Positions 46,248 to 55,144 of a stretch of DNA of 64,000 nucleotides are shown piece by piece. A program made the translations under genes and the position numbers. Every line of letters starts with the position of its first letter. Within the stretch, counting starts at the first letter, position 1. Where the stretch lies: contig CAJTWN010000007.1 in the NCBI GenBank assembly GCA_910580105.1, forward strand, positions 28,225 to 92,224. The letters run 5' to 3'. The DNA is from an uncultured Clostridia bacterium (GTDB lineage: Bacteria > Bacillota > Clostridia > Monoglobales > Monoglobaceae). The notes beneath the pieces are model-generated. The model was not told the origin of the DNA, did not search any database, and saw only the letters and a program-made list of their open reading frames with translations.

Positions 46248-46358
46248 CTATACAACTGTGGGCAGACAACAGATTGACCTATTTCCTTCTGTTGTTTGCC
46301 CCATACAGAAGAAAAAGTCACAGCATATTTCGTTTTAATGAAAGAGGTGTCAATAAAA

Positions 46359-48152
46359 ATGCAAATGAAAATAAAAAGAACCATCAGCGCTTTTCTTACC
46401 GCTGTCATACTGCTGATAAGCAATTCTGTACTTGCCGCCCCGGCAAACCAGGATATACCAGCTGTCCCCGAAGAGACAACGCCACCGCAAGTAATCACGT
46501 CAGATGTACCGGAACCACCGGGTGAAATTATCTCGACTGGCAAAGGTTCATGGCGCATCGGGGATGTATATTATGACTCACCCGAGGCACTGGGTTTTGA
46601 AGTGGATAATTGGGATATACAAACTTATAGTAATGCGTATTATGGAGATTTGAGTGAATATGTACTGGAAAATGAATATTTTATCATTGATGAAAGCCTG
46701 CAAGTATATTTATCCAATAATATTTCACCAAAAGTATTTAATGAATTCATGGATATTATGACCATTGGATACGAAACAATGTATGAAATAATAGGAAAAA
46801 AACCTGGAAACGGCGCAAAAATTTTACATCGGTATGGTTCCGGAAACTGTGACTATGATGGTTATTTATTACATACACATGGTTCTGAACTTACGATTTG
46901 TTGGAGCCCAAAACTAACTGAAAGAATCTTAAGATACTTGCAAACTTTAAATTCCAGAGATTGGTGGCTTTCGGGAAATATGCATGAATTAGGACATATC
47001 TTTGAAACAATAGTTCCCTGGAATTGGGGAGGCGAAGGCTGGGCCAGTTATTTGGCTTGGTTGGCTATCATGAAAAATAATGAAAAAATGTATTGTTCAT
47101 TGCCACAAAATCCAAATGACGAAATTTATGAAGGTTTTTTTAACAATGTCGGACCAACGGAACATATGTGGAATGATATTGAACAGAAATATGAAGATAA
47201 GGTTGGTTTTAACGATCCGTTAAAATATATGTGGTACATAAATTTATCTGAACATATGAACTCTTCCGATGGCGATTTTTTTGACAATAAACAACACTAT
47301 ATTGTTTATGTTGTGAATCCTATTTTCGATCATTTCGGATGGGATGAAGGATGGAACATACTGTATAATATATTTAGAAGCTATGAGGATAGTTTGTATA
47401 CCCCTTTATTATATGACGGTGATGTTTCTCAAAAAAGAATAGCTGATTTTGTGGATCGATGTTCACATTTTTGTGGTATAAATATCAAAGACTACTGGTT
47501 GCCCGCCACCATTACACATTATGAAATTGCACTTACTTTTCCTTCCACACCACATATCGTTTTAGGCCCCAATGATCCCAGAGTTGGCGATGAAATTATT
47601 TTTTCAGTTTACAATTGCCCCAAAGACTGCAATTTATTGGTTTTTCTTGGAAATGGAAGGGGTTGGACTAATAAATATATAAATTTTTCAGAAGGAGATA
47701 ATTTAAATGTTTCGTTTGGATATCAAATTACTGAAGCAGATATTGGATACCAATTTAATTTAGTTATCAGAGGATTAACTGATCCAACAATAGAAACATG
47801 GTCAAACAACACCCAAAATGTCCGGTACGTTAAAAAAAATATAGATTTTCGACATAATTTACACTATGACAACGGTACATATTCCCTAAACAATATAGAA
47901 ATTACAGCACCCGCTCTATGTTTTCAAAGTATAAACTTTAAACTATATCAATGTACGCCTGATGCAAATACAGAAATCGCAGAAGGAAATGTACAGATGG
48001 ATAACAAGGGTTGTGGAGCAATTACATTTGATCCGGTTTTTCTACCTACTGATAACGCAGAAAAATATATAAAAATCATCCTATATAGAAATAATTTAAT
48101 ACAGGAACCGATGGTGCAACAGTTGATTGTACCAGCATCATTTGTATTCTAA
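46359..48152 (+). CDS. Secreted zinc metalloprotease, M60-like
   Basis: A 597-residue exported protein with a signal peptide (KRTISAFLTAVILLISNSVL, cleaved after AA). The active site is GNMHELGHIFETIV: H-E-x-x-H binds zinc, and the Glu in WGGEGWASYL, about 20 residues on, is the likely third ligand, as in M60/gluzincin proteases. The region before has YETMYEIIGKKPGNGAK, like M60 enzymes. The C-terminal third is beta-rich with no assigned fold. The start ATG 46359 follows GAGGTG. The gene lies 111 bp after the giant protease and may be co-expressed. Mucin or glycoprotein targets would fit M60 but are inference. Confidence 0.82.
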   Translation: MQMKIKRTISAFLTAVILLISNSVLAAPANQDIPAVPEETTPPQVITSDVPEPPGEIISTGKGSWRIGDVYYDSPEALGFEVDNWDIQTYSNAYYGDLSEYVLENEYFIIDESLQVYLSNNISPKVFNEFMDIMTIGYETMYEIIGKKPGNGAKILHRYGSGNCDYDGYLLHTHGSELTICWSPKLTERILRYLQTLNSRDWWLSGNMHELGHIFETIVPWNWGGEGWASYLAWLAIMKNNEKMYCSLPQNPNDEIYEGFFNNVGPTEHMWNDIEQKYEDKVGFNDPLKYMWYINLSEHMNSSDGDFFDNKQHYIVYVVNPIFDHFGWDEGWNILYNIFRSYEDSLYTPLLYDGDVSQKRIADFVDRCSHFCGINIKDYWLPATITHYEIALTFPSTPHIVLGPNDPRVGDEIIFSVYNCPKDCNLLVFLGNGRGWTNKYINFSEGDNLNVSFGYQITEADIGYQFNLVIRGLTDPTIETWSNNTQNVRYVKKNIDFRHNLHYDNGTYSLNNIEITAPALCFQSINFKLYQCTPDANTEIAEGNVQMDNKGCGAITFDPVFLPTDNAEKYIKIILYRNNLIQEPMVQQLIVPASFVF

Positions 48153-48200
48153 GATTATAAAAAACATGTCAATATTATACATAATCAAGGTAGGTGTATT

Positions 48201-49055
48201 ATGAAAAAAATGAAAGATATACCAAATATTTTTATCATATGTTGCTTGGCAATAATATTTTGGAATATTGGAGTACATGCAAACAATATATCTACTCCTC
48301 AAATGATAAATATCAAGACTACTTCTTCTCCTGCTCCTATTCCCACACCCCACCCCACATCTTATCGTGAGCCAATGGTATACAATGATGGTGGAATGGA
48401 ACTTATACCACCAAATAAAACAGAATATATTGAAGGGGAATTTCTAGATAGCACAGGATTAAAAGCAAATGAAATTTCATGGATATTGTATAGCGACGGA
48501 TCAACTGAGATTACTTACAGAAAAGAAGCTCCCATTTTAAAAATTGATTTGCTTGATAAACCATTATCATGCTCTGATACGAAGGTTACGGTAACAGCTA
48601 GGATTGGAGTACACGGAATTGGGGGGATCCCTGTTGATAGAACCTTTGACATAATAGTCCGACCGGATTATACCTATGAAATTGGCGAAATTTCCATTGG
48701 CAAATCTACAACAAACAGTGAGGAACTTGCCGTCAATGTTGATGTAGAAAAATTAAAGGACATTGATGCCTCTGTCTGTATTTTTGCTGCCGCTTATGAT
48801 AAAAATAGTGCTTTGATTGGCATGGATAATACACAAGCTAATCTGGATTTGCATCAAGAATCCACATTCACCTTCCACATTCCAACCAATGGAAACACAG
48901 TCGGCAGTGTAAAAGCCTATATCTGGGATGCTCTTGATACGATGAACCCTCAAGCTGAAGCAAAATCATTAGATCTCTCTCTTTCCTTTGATAACATTAC
49001 GTTATCCAGCAAACACACTTTGCCGGATTTACTTTTTTCCAATTCAAAAAGGTGA
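48201..49055 (+). CDS. Secreted Big_3 (Ig-like) protein A
   Basis: A 284-residue protein with a signal peptide (IFIICCLAIIFWNIGVHA). A Pro-rich linker (PAPIPTPHPT) leads to one bacterial Ig-like domain, type 3: PNKTEYIEGEFLDSTGLKAN, TYRKE and ISWILYSDGST. The C-terminal 120 residues contain YEIGEISIGKSTTNSEELAV, FAAAYDKNSALIGMDNTQAN and IWDALDTMNPQ. That module is shared with the genes at 49286 and 50987. It ends in LLFSNSKR. Role unknown; surface adhesion or protein binding is likely. Confidence 0.85.
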   Translation: MKKMKDIPNIFIICCLAIIFWNIGVHANNISTPQMINIKTTSSPAPIPTPHPTSYREPMVYNDGGMELIPPNKTEYIEGEFLDSTGLKANEISWILYSDGSTEITYRKEAPILKIDLLDKPLSCSDTKVTVTARIGVHGIGGIPVDRTFDIIVRPDYTYEIGEISIGKSTTNSEELAVNVDVEKLKDIDASVCIFAAAYDKNSALIGMDNTQANLDLHQESTFTFHIPTNGNTVGSVKAYIWDALDTMNPQAEAKSLDLSLSFDNITLSSKHTLPDLLFSNSKR

Positions 49056-49072
49056 TCTTAATTCGTACAGAG

Positions 49073-49114
49073 TCACCATAAGATAGAAATATCTATTTTA
49101 TGGTGATTTTTTAT
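49073..49114 (+). terminator. Terminator after Ig-like gene A
   Basis: TCACCATAAGATAGA and TCTATTTTATGGTGA form a long stem, then TTTTTT. The hairpin at 50150 has the same shape with compensated bases. Confidence 0.85.
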
Positions 49115-49285
49115 ATCTTCAACAATTTCGTAGCACCCAATCAAATATATTTCTATAATTTTCGAAATAAGGTATTGCATATTTTTGTCGGATATGGTAA
49201 TATTTTAGTATAAATTACAAATCATCTGAAAAAACATCATTGCCATTGTCATACTCTGTCAGATATTTGATCAGGAGGACATACG
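49115..49285 (+). repeat. Duplicated upstream region, copy 1
   Basis: This stretch, from TTATATCTTCAACAATTT to GGAGGACATACG, is about 95 % identical to 50471-50645. It carries the promoter and ribosome binding site of the Ig-like gene that follows. Confidence 0.9.
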
Positions 49286-50134
49286 ATGAAAAAGTTTAAA
49301 AAATTTATCTGTTTTTCTATGCTGTTTTGTATTGTTATGACATTGTGGAATATTGGAGTACATGCGGACAGTATATCTACTCCTCAGATGGTAAATACCG
49401 AATCTACTTCTGCTTTACCTGCTCCTATTCCCACGCCCCAACCAACCCCTGCCCCAATAATATATTGGGATGGTATGGATTTAGATCCTCCAAATAAAAC
49501 TGAATATATTGAAGGAGAGTTTCTTGATATTACAGGATTAAAAGCCTATGAAGCATCCGGGGTAACTTATAGTGATGGCACAAGAGAAGTAACCTACAGA
49601 AAAGAAGCTCCCATCTTAAAAATCGATCTACTCGATAAACCATTATCATGTTCTGATACAAAAGTTATGGTAACAGCTGCAATTGGTATATTCGGTGCAG
49701 GAAACACAATAATGAGCTGCCCCTTTGACATAATAGTCCGACCGGATTATGCCTATGAAATTGGCGAAATTTCCATTGGCAAATCTCCAACAAACAATGA
49801 GGAACTTGCCGTCAATGTTGATGTAGAAAAACTAAAGGACATAGATTCCTCTGTCTGTATTTTTGCTGCCGCTTATGATAAAAATGGTGTTTTGATTGGC
49901 ATGGATAATACACAAGCCAATCCGGATTTGCATCAAGAATCCACATTTACTTTCCACATTCCGACCAATGGAAACTCAGTCGGCAGCGTAAAAGCCTATA
50001 TCTGGGATTCTCTTGATACGATGAACCCTCAGGCTGAAGCAAAATCATTAGATCTCTCTCTTTTCTTTGACAACATTGTGTTATCCAGCAGACACACTTC
50101 ACCGGATTTACTTTTTTCCAATTCAAAAAGGTGA
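49286..50134 (+). CDS. Secreted Big_3 (Ig-like) protein B
   Basis: A 282-residue paralogue of the previous gene, closely similar at the DNA level over the C-terminal 400 bp. Signal peptide: FKKFICFSMLFCIVMTLWNI. One Ig-like domain: PNKTEYIEGEFLDITGLKAY and TYSDGTREV. The C-terminal module is YEIGEISIGKSPTNNEELAV, AAAYDKNGVLIGMDNTQA and IWDSLDTMNPQAEAKSLDLS. The linker PAPIPTPQPTPAP differs. AGGAGG precedes the ATG. Its 5' region is repeated before the broken copy at 50646. Confidence 0.85.
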   Translation: MKKFKKFICFSMLFCIVMTLWNIGVHADSISTPQMVNTESTSALPAPIPTPQPTPAPIIYWDGMDLDPPNKTEYIEGEFLDITGLKAYEASGVTYSDGTREVTYRKEAPILKIDLLDKPLSCSDTKVMVTAAIGIFGAGNTIMSCPFDIIVRPDYAYEIGEISIGKSPTNNEELAVNVDVEKLKDIDSSVCIFAAAYDKNGVLIGMDNTQANPDLHQESTFTFHIPTNGNSVGSVKAYIWDSLDTMNPQAEAKSLDLSLFFDNIVLSSRHTSPDLLFSNSKR

Positions 50135-50149
50135 TCTTAATTCATACAG

Positions 50150-50191
50150 AATCAACAGAAGATAGATATTTCTATCTTCTGTTGATTTTTT
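50150..50191 (+). terminator. Terminator after Ig-like gene B
   Basis: TCAACAGAAGATAGA and CTATCTTCTGTTGA pair around TATTT, then TTTTTT. The stem matches that at 49073 with paired changes on both sides. Confidence 0.85.
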
Positions 50192-50470
50192 AAATCGGAG
50201 CAACGCTTCTGCTTTGCTTGCAAAGAGCAGAGCTTGCGACAGATTGCAGCCTGCGCAGGGAGCGTTAGCTCCTCAGAGTTTCAGTGGGAGATTCCAACTC
50301 CCACTGAAATTCTGAAATGGAACCCGCCACTAGAGCTCCCGCAAAGCGCACTACGTTGGCGCTTTGCGGGAAAGAAGAGGCGCAGCGTAGCAAGGCCGCC
50401 CTTCCGCGCCAACGGAATAGGCCACGCGCTGCTTACGCCGATGAAGAGGCGGGGGACATCTGCGCTTTGG
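50192..50470. mobile_element. 279-bp GC-rich palindromic insertion
   Basis: Comparing the duplicated intergenic regions shows an extra segment here, absent from copy 1 between 49114 and 49115. It is far richer in G and C than its surroundings. It holds nested palindromes: CAGTGGGAG/CTCCCACTG (near 50282-50306), CCCGCAAAGCGC/GCGCTTTGCGGG (near 50338-50370) and TCTGCTTTGC/GCAAAGAGCAGA near the left end. The two 83-codon plus-strand frames in it have no start support. No transposase is encoded. It may be a MITE-like or structured RNA repeat. Confidence 0.6.
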
Positions 50471-50645
50471 TTATATCTTCAATAATTTCGCAGCACCCAA
50501 TCAAATATATTTCTATAATTTCCGAAATAAGGTATTGCACATTTTTGTCGGATATGGTAAAATTCTAGTATAAATTACAAATCATCTGAAAAAACGTCAT
50601 TGCCATTGTCATACTCTGTCAGATATTTAATCAGGAGGACATACG
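50471..50645 (+). repeat. Duplicated upstream region, copy 2
   Basis: Near-identical to 49115-49285; it ends with AGGAGGACATACG before the broken Ig-like gene. Confidence 0.9.
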
Positions 50646-50902
50646 ATGAAAAAGTTTAAGAAATTTATCTGTTTTTCTATGCTGTTTTCTATAGTATTGA
50701 TATTGTGGAGTTCTGATGTGTTGGCTGATAAAGACATCGTATCTTCTTCCATATTGAATACTACAACATCCGACCTTCCCCCAGAACAACCTTGAGACCA
50801 AATCCATATCCAGTTGAATATTGGGATGGTGTCTTAGAAATAATTCCACCAAATAAAACAGAATATGTTAAAGGAGATTTTCTTGACAATAATAGCATTT
50901 AA
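50646..50902 (+). pseudogene. Frameshifted, truncated Big_3 (Ig-like) gene copy
   Basis: The start and signal peptide match gene B: KKFKKFICFSMLFSIVLILW. After SSILNTTTSDLPPEQP a TGA ends the frame. The next frame continues PNPYPVEYWDGVLEIIPPNK and TEYVKGDFLDNN, then a TAA. So a small indel near 50795 and loss of the rest killed it. The next gene begins 85 bp later and may have gained the missing domains by recombination. Confidence 0.85.
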
Positions 50903-50986
50903 GCAATTATACCGTAGTTCTTGGATAGAAATTCGAATAATTACTACTTCTATTATACGAGTAGAATATATGAGAGGATGGTATTC

Positions 50987-53900
50987 ATGAGAAAAAAGAA
51001 AGTACAATTTTTAAGGCGGTGTATCCTATGTATTCTTGCAATCTTCACGTCTTTTTGGACACCATATGCCTATGCGGAACAAACGGTGTCGGGGACAGTG
51101 ATAACAATCGTGAAACAACCGGATTCTAGGGTGGATGCTTATTTAGGAAGTTCAATATCTGGTCTGTTGTTAGAAATAGAAGCAAATGTAACAAGCGACG
51201 CTTCGTTATATTATCAATGGTACAGCAATACAGCAGATAGCAACGTAGGCGGCACGGTAATTGATGGTGCAACAGGAGATACATTGTACCTACCGTTCTA
51301 TAATTCTGTCACAGATGGTTCTCTTGATAATTATGAAGAGGGTCACTATGAGCCTGCTTTCGATCCGGGCAGTTATTATTTTTTTTGTGAGGTCAACGCA
51401 GATGGTGCCATACCGGTTCGCAGCAACGTAACAACATTTAACGTGTTCCCCAAGCCCGAAGGAGAAATCATCATAACACAACAACCATCTGATATAACGG
51501 TAACTGCAGGCAATATAACAGAATCACTATCTATAGCGTATCAGCAGACCTTAAACGCGGATGTCTATTGGTTCTGCAATACTACAAACAGCAACCAGGG
51601 TGGAACAAGGATAACATACGCTCCGTCAGATACCTTCCCAATACCACGAGATTTGGCTCCCGGTACCTACTACTATTATTGCCTGATACAAGAGCCGCCC
51701 GGCACACCGGGCGGTGCGAGACATTTGGTTTCCGATGTTGCTGTTGTTTCTGTAATCCCTCCTTCCCTGTCCGACCCACTTTATACATTTGATGGCGTTA
51801 TGGAAATTATACCACCCCAAAAGACAAAATATTATGAGGGTGAATGCTTGGATACTACCGGAATGATTATCCATGAAGTATCAGGCATAAAATATAGCGA
51901 TGGTTCAACAAAAATAACACAACGAAAAGAAATCAAACAGCCAGTGATTGCTTTACTCGATAAACCACTTTCAAAAAATGATACATATGTTACAGTCAGC
52001 GGATGGTCAGAGTTACTTTCTACCAACATTTCCGGTACATTTGAAATCACTGTGATACCTATTCCTGGCATTCCAGACATTTATTTTGATGGTGGAATTA
52101 AAATCATACCGCCGTATAAAACCGACTATATTGAAGGAGAGTATCTGGACATTACCGGATTAATAGCTTATGAAGTTTCAGGGACAATATATACGGATGG
52201 TTCAAAACTTGAAATTTTAAACGAACTTAAAAATGTAAAAATTGATTTACTTAACCGACCGCTGACTTGTGAAGATACAAAAGTAAAAGTAAGCGGATAT
52301 GGCGATATGTTTTTAATCTCCCTTAGCAGTACCTTTGATATTATTGTTCATCCTGCTCCAGATGCCTCTGTCACACAAATAGAAGAATTTAACGGAGTGC
52401 TGGAAATTAATCCTCCAGACAAAACTGAATATATTGAAGGGGAATATATAAATACTAAAGGCTTAGAAATTTATGAAACTGCGGGATTAAAATATAGTGA
52501 TGGTTCAACTCGAACAACATATCGCAAAAAGGTTGAACCATCAGAAATTGATTTAAACAATAAACCGTTGTCAGTTGATAATAAATCTGTTACAGTAAAA
52601 GTATGGTCTGAAAAACTTTCTGCTGAAATAAGTGGTTCATTTAACATTGTGGTACATCCTCCAATCAAAACATACTTTAATAATGATATCGAAATCGTTC
52701 TTCCTCAAAAGACTGAATATTTTGAAGGAGAATTTCTTGACACTTCAGGACTTCTTGTTTATGAAACTTCAAAAGTAATATACAATGATGATTCATTTAA
52801 AATACAATATAAAAGAGAAATTGAATGTCCACATATTGATTTACTCAACAAACCATTATCTCGCGATGATAAATATGTTACAATAAGTTCACCAGGGATC
52901 GCAAATGGCAAATTTGACATAATAGTCCGACCGGATTATACCTATGAAATTGGCGAAATTTCCATTGGCAAATCTACAACAAACAGTGAGGAACTTGCCG
53001 TCAATGTTGATGTAGAAAAATTAAAGGACATAGATTCCTCTGTCTGTATTTTTGCTGCCGCTTATGATAAAAATGGTGCTTTGATTGGCATGGATAATAC
53101 ACAAGCCAATCTTGATTTGCATCAAGAATCCACATTTACCTTCCACATTCCGACCAACGGAAACACAGTCGGCAGTGTAAAAGCCTATGTCTGGGATGCT
53201 CTTGATACGATGAACCCTCAGGCTGAAGTAAAATCATTAAATGCGCCCTTTCCCTTACACTATCAAAAACCATCGGGCAATGGAACAGAAAATAGCCCGT
53301 ATGAAATAACCTCTCCACAAGAATTGGCATACATCTTTATTGAAAACACAAAATATTATATATTGAGAAACAATATTGACCTATCCGCTTATGAATGGAT
53401 ACCTTATACATTTAGTGGCACCTTAGATGGCCAAGGAAATCGCATTACGGGATTAAGCATTGACAGCAATACTATTTGCAGTGGATTCGTTTCATGCTTA
53501 CGGCCACAAACGGTTTCCAGCGAAGATGTCCCTTATGGATATTATATTCCAGCCTATATCAAAAATCTGGATGTTGAAATCATAAATAGTGGAAAAAATG
53601 CAACCGTTTCAGGCAGTATAACTGGAGAACAATATGCCTTGGGAGAAATTATTAACTGCAATAGTTCAGGGAATATAACCGCAAATAGTCATAAAAACAA
53701 CGGATCTGATTCTCCAGCAATTGCAGGGGGAATTTCCGGTTTAAATATGGGCGGAACAATCCAAAACTGTACGAGCGACATAAACGTAACAGGTTTTGGA
53801 AAAAGCAGTTGCTTTGTTGGTGGAATTGTTGGCAAAAATGTTCCGTATGTCAACAACTTATATCCTGAAATTCTAAATTGTGAAAGTTCTGGCACGGTTA

Positions 53901-54112
53901 AAGCATATGCTCAGTTCAACAATTTTGACAATAATCAAACTATTTCAGGAGGAATTGCAGGTTACAACGATGGATTAATTGAGAGTTGTAAAACTTCTGC
54001 AAAACTATACTCTGACGGTATTTCTGGTGGAATTACTGGATACTTTGCCTATGACGATTATTCAAAAATCTATAACTGCATTGACAATTCAAGTATTCTT
54101 TCAATTGAATAA
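50987..54112 (+). CDS. Large secreted Big_3 (Ig-like) repeat protein C
   Basis: From ATG 50987 it has 1041 residues. A signal peptide (RRCILCILAIFTSFWTPYAYA) leads to two Ig-like domains of another type (ITIVKQPDSRVDAYLGSSIS and IIITQQPSDITVTAGNITES). Then five Big_3 domains follow, each with KTxYxEGExLDTTG and YSDGS. Next is the shared C-terminal module (YEIGEISIGKSTTNSEELAV, WDALDTMNPQAE). The end is a beta-helix-like region with GNGTENSPYEITSPQELAYI, GTLDGQGNRITGLSI and GGISGLNMGGTIQNCTS. It has no wall anchor in view. It is probably a surface adhesin or scaffold. Confidence 0.88.
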   Translation: MRKKKVQFLRRCILCILAIFTSFWTPYAYAEQTVSGTVITIVKQPDSRVDAYLGSSISGLLLEIEANVTSDASLYYQWYSNTADSNVGGTVIDGATGDTLYLPFYNSVTDGSLDNYEEGHYEPAFDPGSYYFFCEVNADGAIPVRSNVTTFNVFPKPEGEIIITQQPSDITVTAGNITESLSIAYQQTLNADVYWFCNTTNSNQGGTRITYAPSDTFPIPRDLAPGTYYYYCLIQEPPGTPGGARHLVSDVAVVSVIPPSLSDPLYTFDGVMEIIPPQKTKYYEGECLDTTGMIIHEVSGIKYSDGSTKITQRKEIKQPVIALLDKPLSKNDTYVTVSGWSELLSTNISGTFEITVIPIPGIPDIYFDGGIKIIPPYKTDYIEGEYLDITGLIAYEVSGTIYTDGSKLEILNELKNVKIDLLNRPLTCEDTKVKVSGYGDMFLISLSSTFDIIVHPAPDASVTQIEEFNGVLEINPPDKTEYIEGEYINTKGLEIYETAGLKYSDGSTRTTYRKKVEPSEIDLNNKPLSVDNKSVTVKVWSEKLSAEISGSFNIVVHPPIKTYFNNDIEIVLPQKTEYFEGEFLDTSGLLVYETSKVIYNDDSFKIQYKREIECPHIDLLNKPLSRDDKYVTISSPGIANGKFDIIVRPDYTYEIGEISIGKSTTNSEELAVNVDVEKLKDIDSSVCIFAAAYDKNGALIGMDNTQANLDLHQESTFTFHIPTNGNTVGSVKAYVWDALDTMNPQAEVKSLNAPFPLHYQKPSGNGTENSPYEITSPQELAYIFIENTKYYILRNNIDLSAYEWIPYTFSGTLDGQGNRITGLSIDSNTICSGFVSCLRPQTVSSEDVPYGYYIPAYIKNLDVEIINSGKNATVSGSITGEQYALGEIINCNSSGNITANSHKNNGSDSPAIAGGISGLNMGGTIQNCTSDINVTGFGKSSCFVGGIVGKNVPYVNNLYPEILNCESSGTVKAYAQFNNFDNNQTISGGIAGYNDGLIESCKTSAKLYSDGISGGITGYFAYDDYSKIYNCIDNSSILSIE

Positions 54113-54218
54113 CTACTAAATTTATTTAAATCTTAAACATTATCTATGTATGTAGAAAGTAAATGAACCGAAATGACATTTATGGTGTCCTCCAAAAACA
54201 TTGCATTGATCAACTGAT

Positions 54219-54258
54219 TAAGGACTGCGCTCTATACAATACAGAGCGCAGTCCTTTT
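54219..54258. terminator. Strong terminator after protein C
   Basis: AAGGACTGCGCTCT and AGAGCGCAGTCCTT form a 14-bp stem around ATACAATAC, then TTTT; A/T flanks could serve both strands. Confidence 0.88.
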
Positions 54259-54814
54259 AAACATCTTCTAAACGTCTTTTATTCTCTCATAATCCTCTCA
54301 TTTTAAACAGACAAAAATTCTAAACTTTATTTCAAATTTCATAATATGATCGCCAAAATAATTATTTCATCCTACTATAATTGGAATATGCCTAAAATTC
54401 CAAACTACCTATTTAAATACTTCCTTATTCGACTACATACTTTCTCATTGCTATATTTTTTCATGATAAACTTCCAATTTTAGACTTTCGTTTGTCAAAT
54501 AATTGAGGCTCTTTAAATTTTCCCCATAATCCATTTCAATAAATTGCCCAATACCATTTAGTTATCATTTCTACTTTTTTATTACTCAGCAAAGTTGGTA
54601 TAATATAATTTTATCATTCTTCTTTGGAAAATTTATTGCTGCTTTTATATTTCTATTATATCATTCATACTTTCAATATTTATACCCTCTTTTTTATCTT
54701 CAGCCGTTCCATCATTCCTATAAATTATTTTGATGAAGTCCAAAGGCTGTCCACAGATATAAACCAACCTATCCTTAGATCGTAATGTTTTGCGCTTAGG
54801 TAGATCACAGCTGT
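54259..54814. other. AT-rich noncoding stretch, possible decayed partner gene
   Basis: No open frame with a start and binding site was found on either strand. By position, this is where the partner gene of the decayed RHS tip (54815-55038) would lie. No SLH or stalk motif could be read. Confidence 0.4.
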
Positions 54815-55038
54815 CTATTCATCCAAAATACTCCCCAATGTAACAGATGGGATTATCGATTCTCCCTTCCTCAACCACTTTGTTCCCACGCCTTTCGCTG
54901 GGTCTTCCGCCATGAACCTCCCTATTGACGGGTCATAGTATCTTGCCGTAGATAGATCAATCCGCACTCTGCATCTGTATACTGACTGTTGTATCGGAAT
55001 GGGTTGTAACCTCCCCATTCATCTTCCAACTTTTGCAC
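54815..55038 (-). pseudogene. Decayed orphan RHS tip (cassette 6)
   Basis: A GTG at 55038, four bases after AAGGAGAG, opens the frame QKLEDEWGGYNPFRYNSQY and TDAECGLIYL. One base is then missing, and the core continues in the next frame as ARYYDPSIGRFMAEDPAKG. After this point the sequence diverges to WLRKGESIIPSVTLGSILDE and stops. Unlike cassettes 2-4 it has no palindrome/stop insertion before GYNPFRYN. Its promoter is eroded. It marks the downstream end of the array. Confidence 0.82.
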
Positions 55039-55103
55039 ACCTCTCCTTATATGTTGTAATTCACCACACTTTTTCTATTTTTCAACCTTTTTCTTCTCTT
55101 TGC

Positions 55104-55134
55104 TAAAAAAGAAGAAGAGGCCGAAGCCTCTTCT
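55104..55134 (-). terminator. Cassette terminator (cassette 5)
   Basis: GAAGAGGC and GCCTCTTC pair around TTCG, then TTCTTTTTT on the minus strand. The same hairpin closes cassettes 3 or 4 at 58272 and 1 at 62479. Confidence 0.88.
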
Positions 55135-55144
55135 CGGTTAATAC

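Noticed and set aside
50234..50568. Two 83-residue plus-strand frames in the GC-rich insertion
   Set aside because: Frames arise from palindromic GC-rich DNA; one starts outside any binding site, and the composition is not like the neighbours.
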